NCBI RefSeq assembly: GCF_001402875.1 | Contig: NZ_CP012946.1 | Location: 2,086,001 to 2,150,000, forward strand | Direction of reading: 5' to 3' | Source of the DNA: Blastochloris viridis | GTDB lineage: Bacteria; Pseudomonadota; Alphaproteobacteria; Rhizobiales; Xanthobacteraceae | Length of the DNA: 64,000 nucleotides | In this document: positions 63,767 to 64,000 of the stretch, in pieces | Layout: every line of letters starts with the position of its first letter | Position numbering within the stretch: position 1 is the stretch's first letter | Made by a program: the position numbers and the translations under genes | The notes under the pieces: model-generated | The model's input: only the letters and a program-made list of their open reading frames with translations | What the model was told of the DNA's origin: nothing | The model's database searches: none

Positions 63767-63795
63767 CGAACTCCGGCCGGATCGGCCGGAGTTCG
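63767..63795. repeat. Perfect 13-bp hairpin between convergent genes
   Basis: CGAACTCCGGCCG (63767-63779) pairs completely with 63783-63795 around a GAT loop. It sits 2 bp past the riboflavin-gene stop on the minus strand and 115 bp past the methyltransferase stop on the plus strand. It is likely a bidirectional transcript-end structure, although no T-tract follows. Confidence 0.7.
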
Positions 63796-63797
63796 GA

Positions 63798-64000
63798 TCA
63801 CACCAGTTCGGTCGCCACGATCTCGATGTCGAAGCCGGCGAGACCGACATAGGTGCGCGATTTCGACGCCAGCAGCCGGATCGACACCAGCCCGAGGTCC
63901 TTGAGGATTTGGGCGCCGAGGCCGATCTCGCGCCATTGCTCCTCGCGCTTGCGGGCGGATTCGGAATCCTCCGTCCCGCCCAGCGACTCGTGCGGCACGC
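63798..64000 (-). CDS. RibA/RibB-type riboflavin biosynthesis protein, C-terminal end only
   Basis: The last 67 or so codons of a gene whose start lies beyond the right edge. W-R-E-I-G-L-G-A-Q-I-L-K-D-L-G and Y-V-G-L-A-G-F-D-I-E-I-V match the end of the GTP cyclohydrolase II domain. In many Rhizobiales that domain is fused behind 3,4-dihydroxy-2-butanone 4-phosphate synthase. The visible part cannot tell a fused RibBA from RibA alone, or show whether the cyclohydrolase part is active. Confidence 0.8.
   Translation of the reverse strand, partial: VPHESLGGTEDSESARKREEQWREIGLGAQILKDLGLVSIRLLASKSRTYVGLAGFDIEIVATELV

Overview
The window is visibly G+C-rich DNA from an alphaproteobacterium, most likely of the order Hyphomicrobiales (Rhizobiales). 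The call rests on gene content and order: hflX-hfq, ntrYX, ntrBC-dusB, a fused ispDF, then ratA, lipA, lpdA, pdhC, pdhB with its own lipoyl domain, pdhA, an ftsB-type gene and eno. A draT-draG pair, which controls nitrogenase by reversible ADP-ribosylation, suggests a nitrogen fixer, although no nif structural gene lies in the window. The genus cannot be fixed from this sequence.

Layout. 0-12.2 kb holds mixed metabolic and envelope genes: a partial HAD hydrolase, an amidase, a CorA-type transporter, an L,D-transpeptidase lipoprotein, a metallophosphoesterase, a class III aminotransferase, an extensin-like protein, an acetyl-CoA hydrolase/transferase and a histone-deacetylase-like amidohydrolase. 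12.2-16 kb is a small accessory patch: a parD antitoxin gene killed by one amber codon, an unusual phosphatase plus kinase-like fusion protein, and draG-draT. 16-27 kb is the nitrogen and global regulation block (hflX, hfq, a D-amino acid aminotransferase, ntrX, ntrY, a methyltransferase, ntrC, ntrB, dusB). 27-38 kb holds isoprenoid, lipoate, pyruvate dehydrogenase and glycolysis genes. 38-46.6 kb carries queF, tgt and queA (queuosine), a TPP-riboswitch-controlled thiSGE operon, an MFS transporter and a VOC / DUF1190-like / kdsA operon.

46.7-51.4 kb is a decayed mobile-DNA zone around three tRNA genes (Asn, Phe, Ser). It contains an internally deleted IS3-type element, IS630 and IS110 fragments, a tyrosine-integrase N-terminus joined to a serine-recombinase C-terminus, and an almost full-length IS3 element broken by a nonsense codon and two short palindromic insertions. 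51.6-64 kb returns to chromosomal genes: an ABC-F ATPase, a LuxR-type regulator, a SnoaL-like protein, a D-2-hydroxyacid dehydrogenase, xseB, dxs, a second CorA-like protein, tlyA, a TrmA/RlmD-family methyltransferase and the end of a riboflavin gene.

No rRNA operon, CRISPR array or intact prophage was seen. The best candidate for something undescribed is the phosphatase plus kinase-like fusion that converges on draG. All function calls are from reading motifs; no database search was run.
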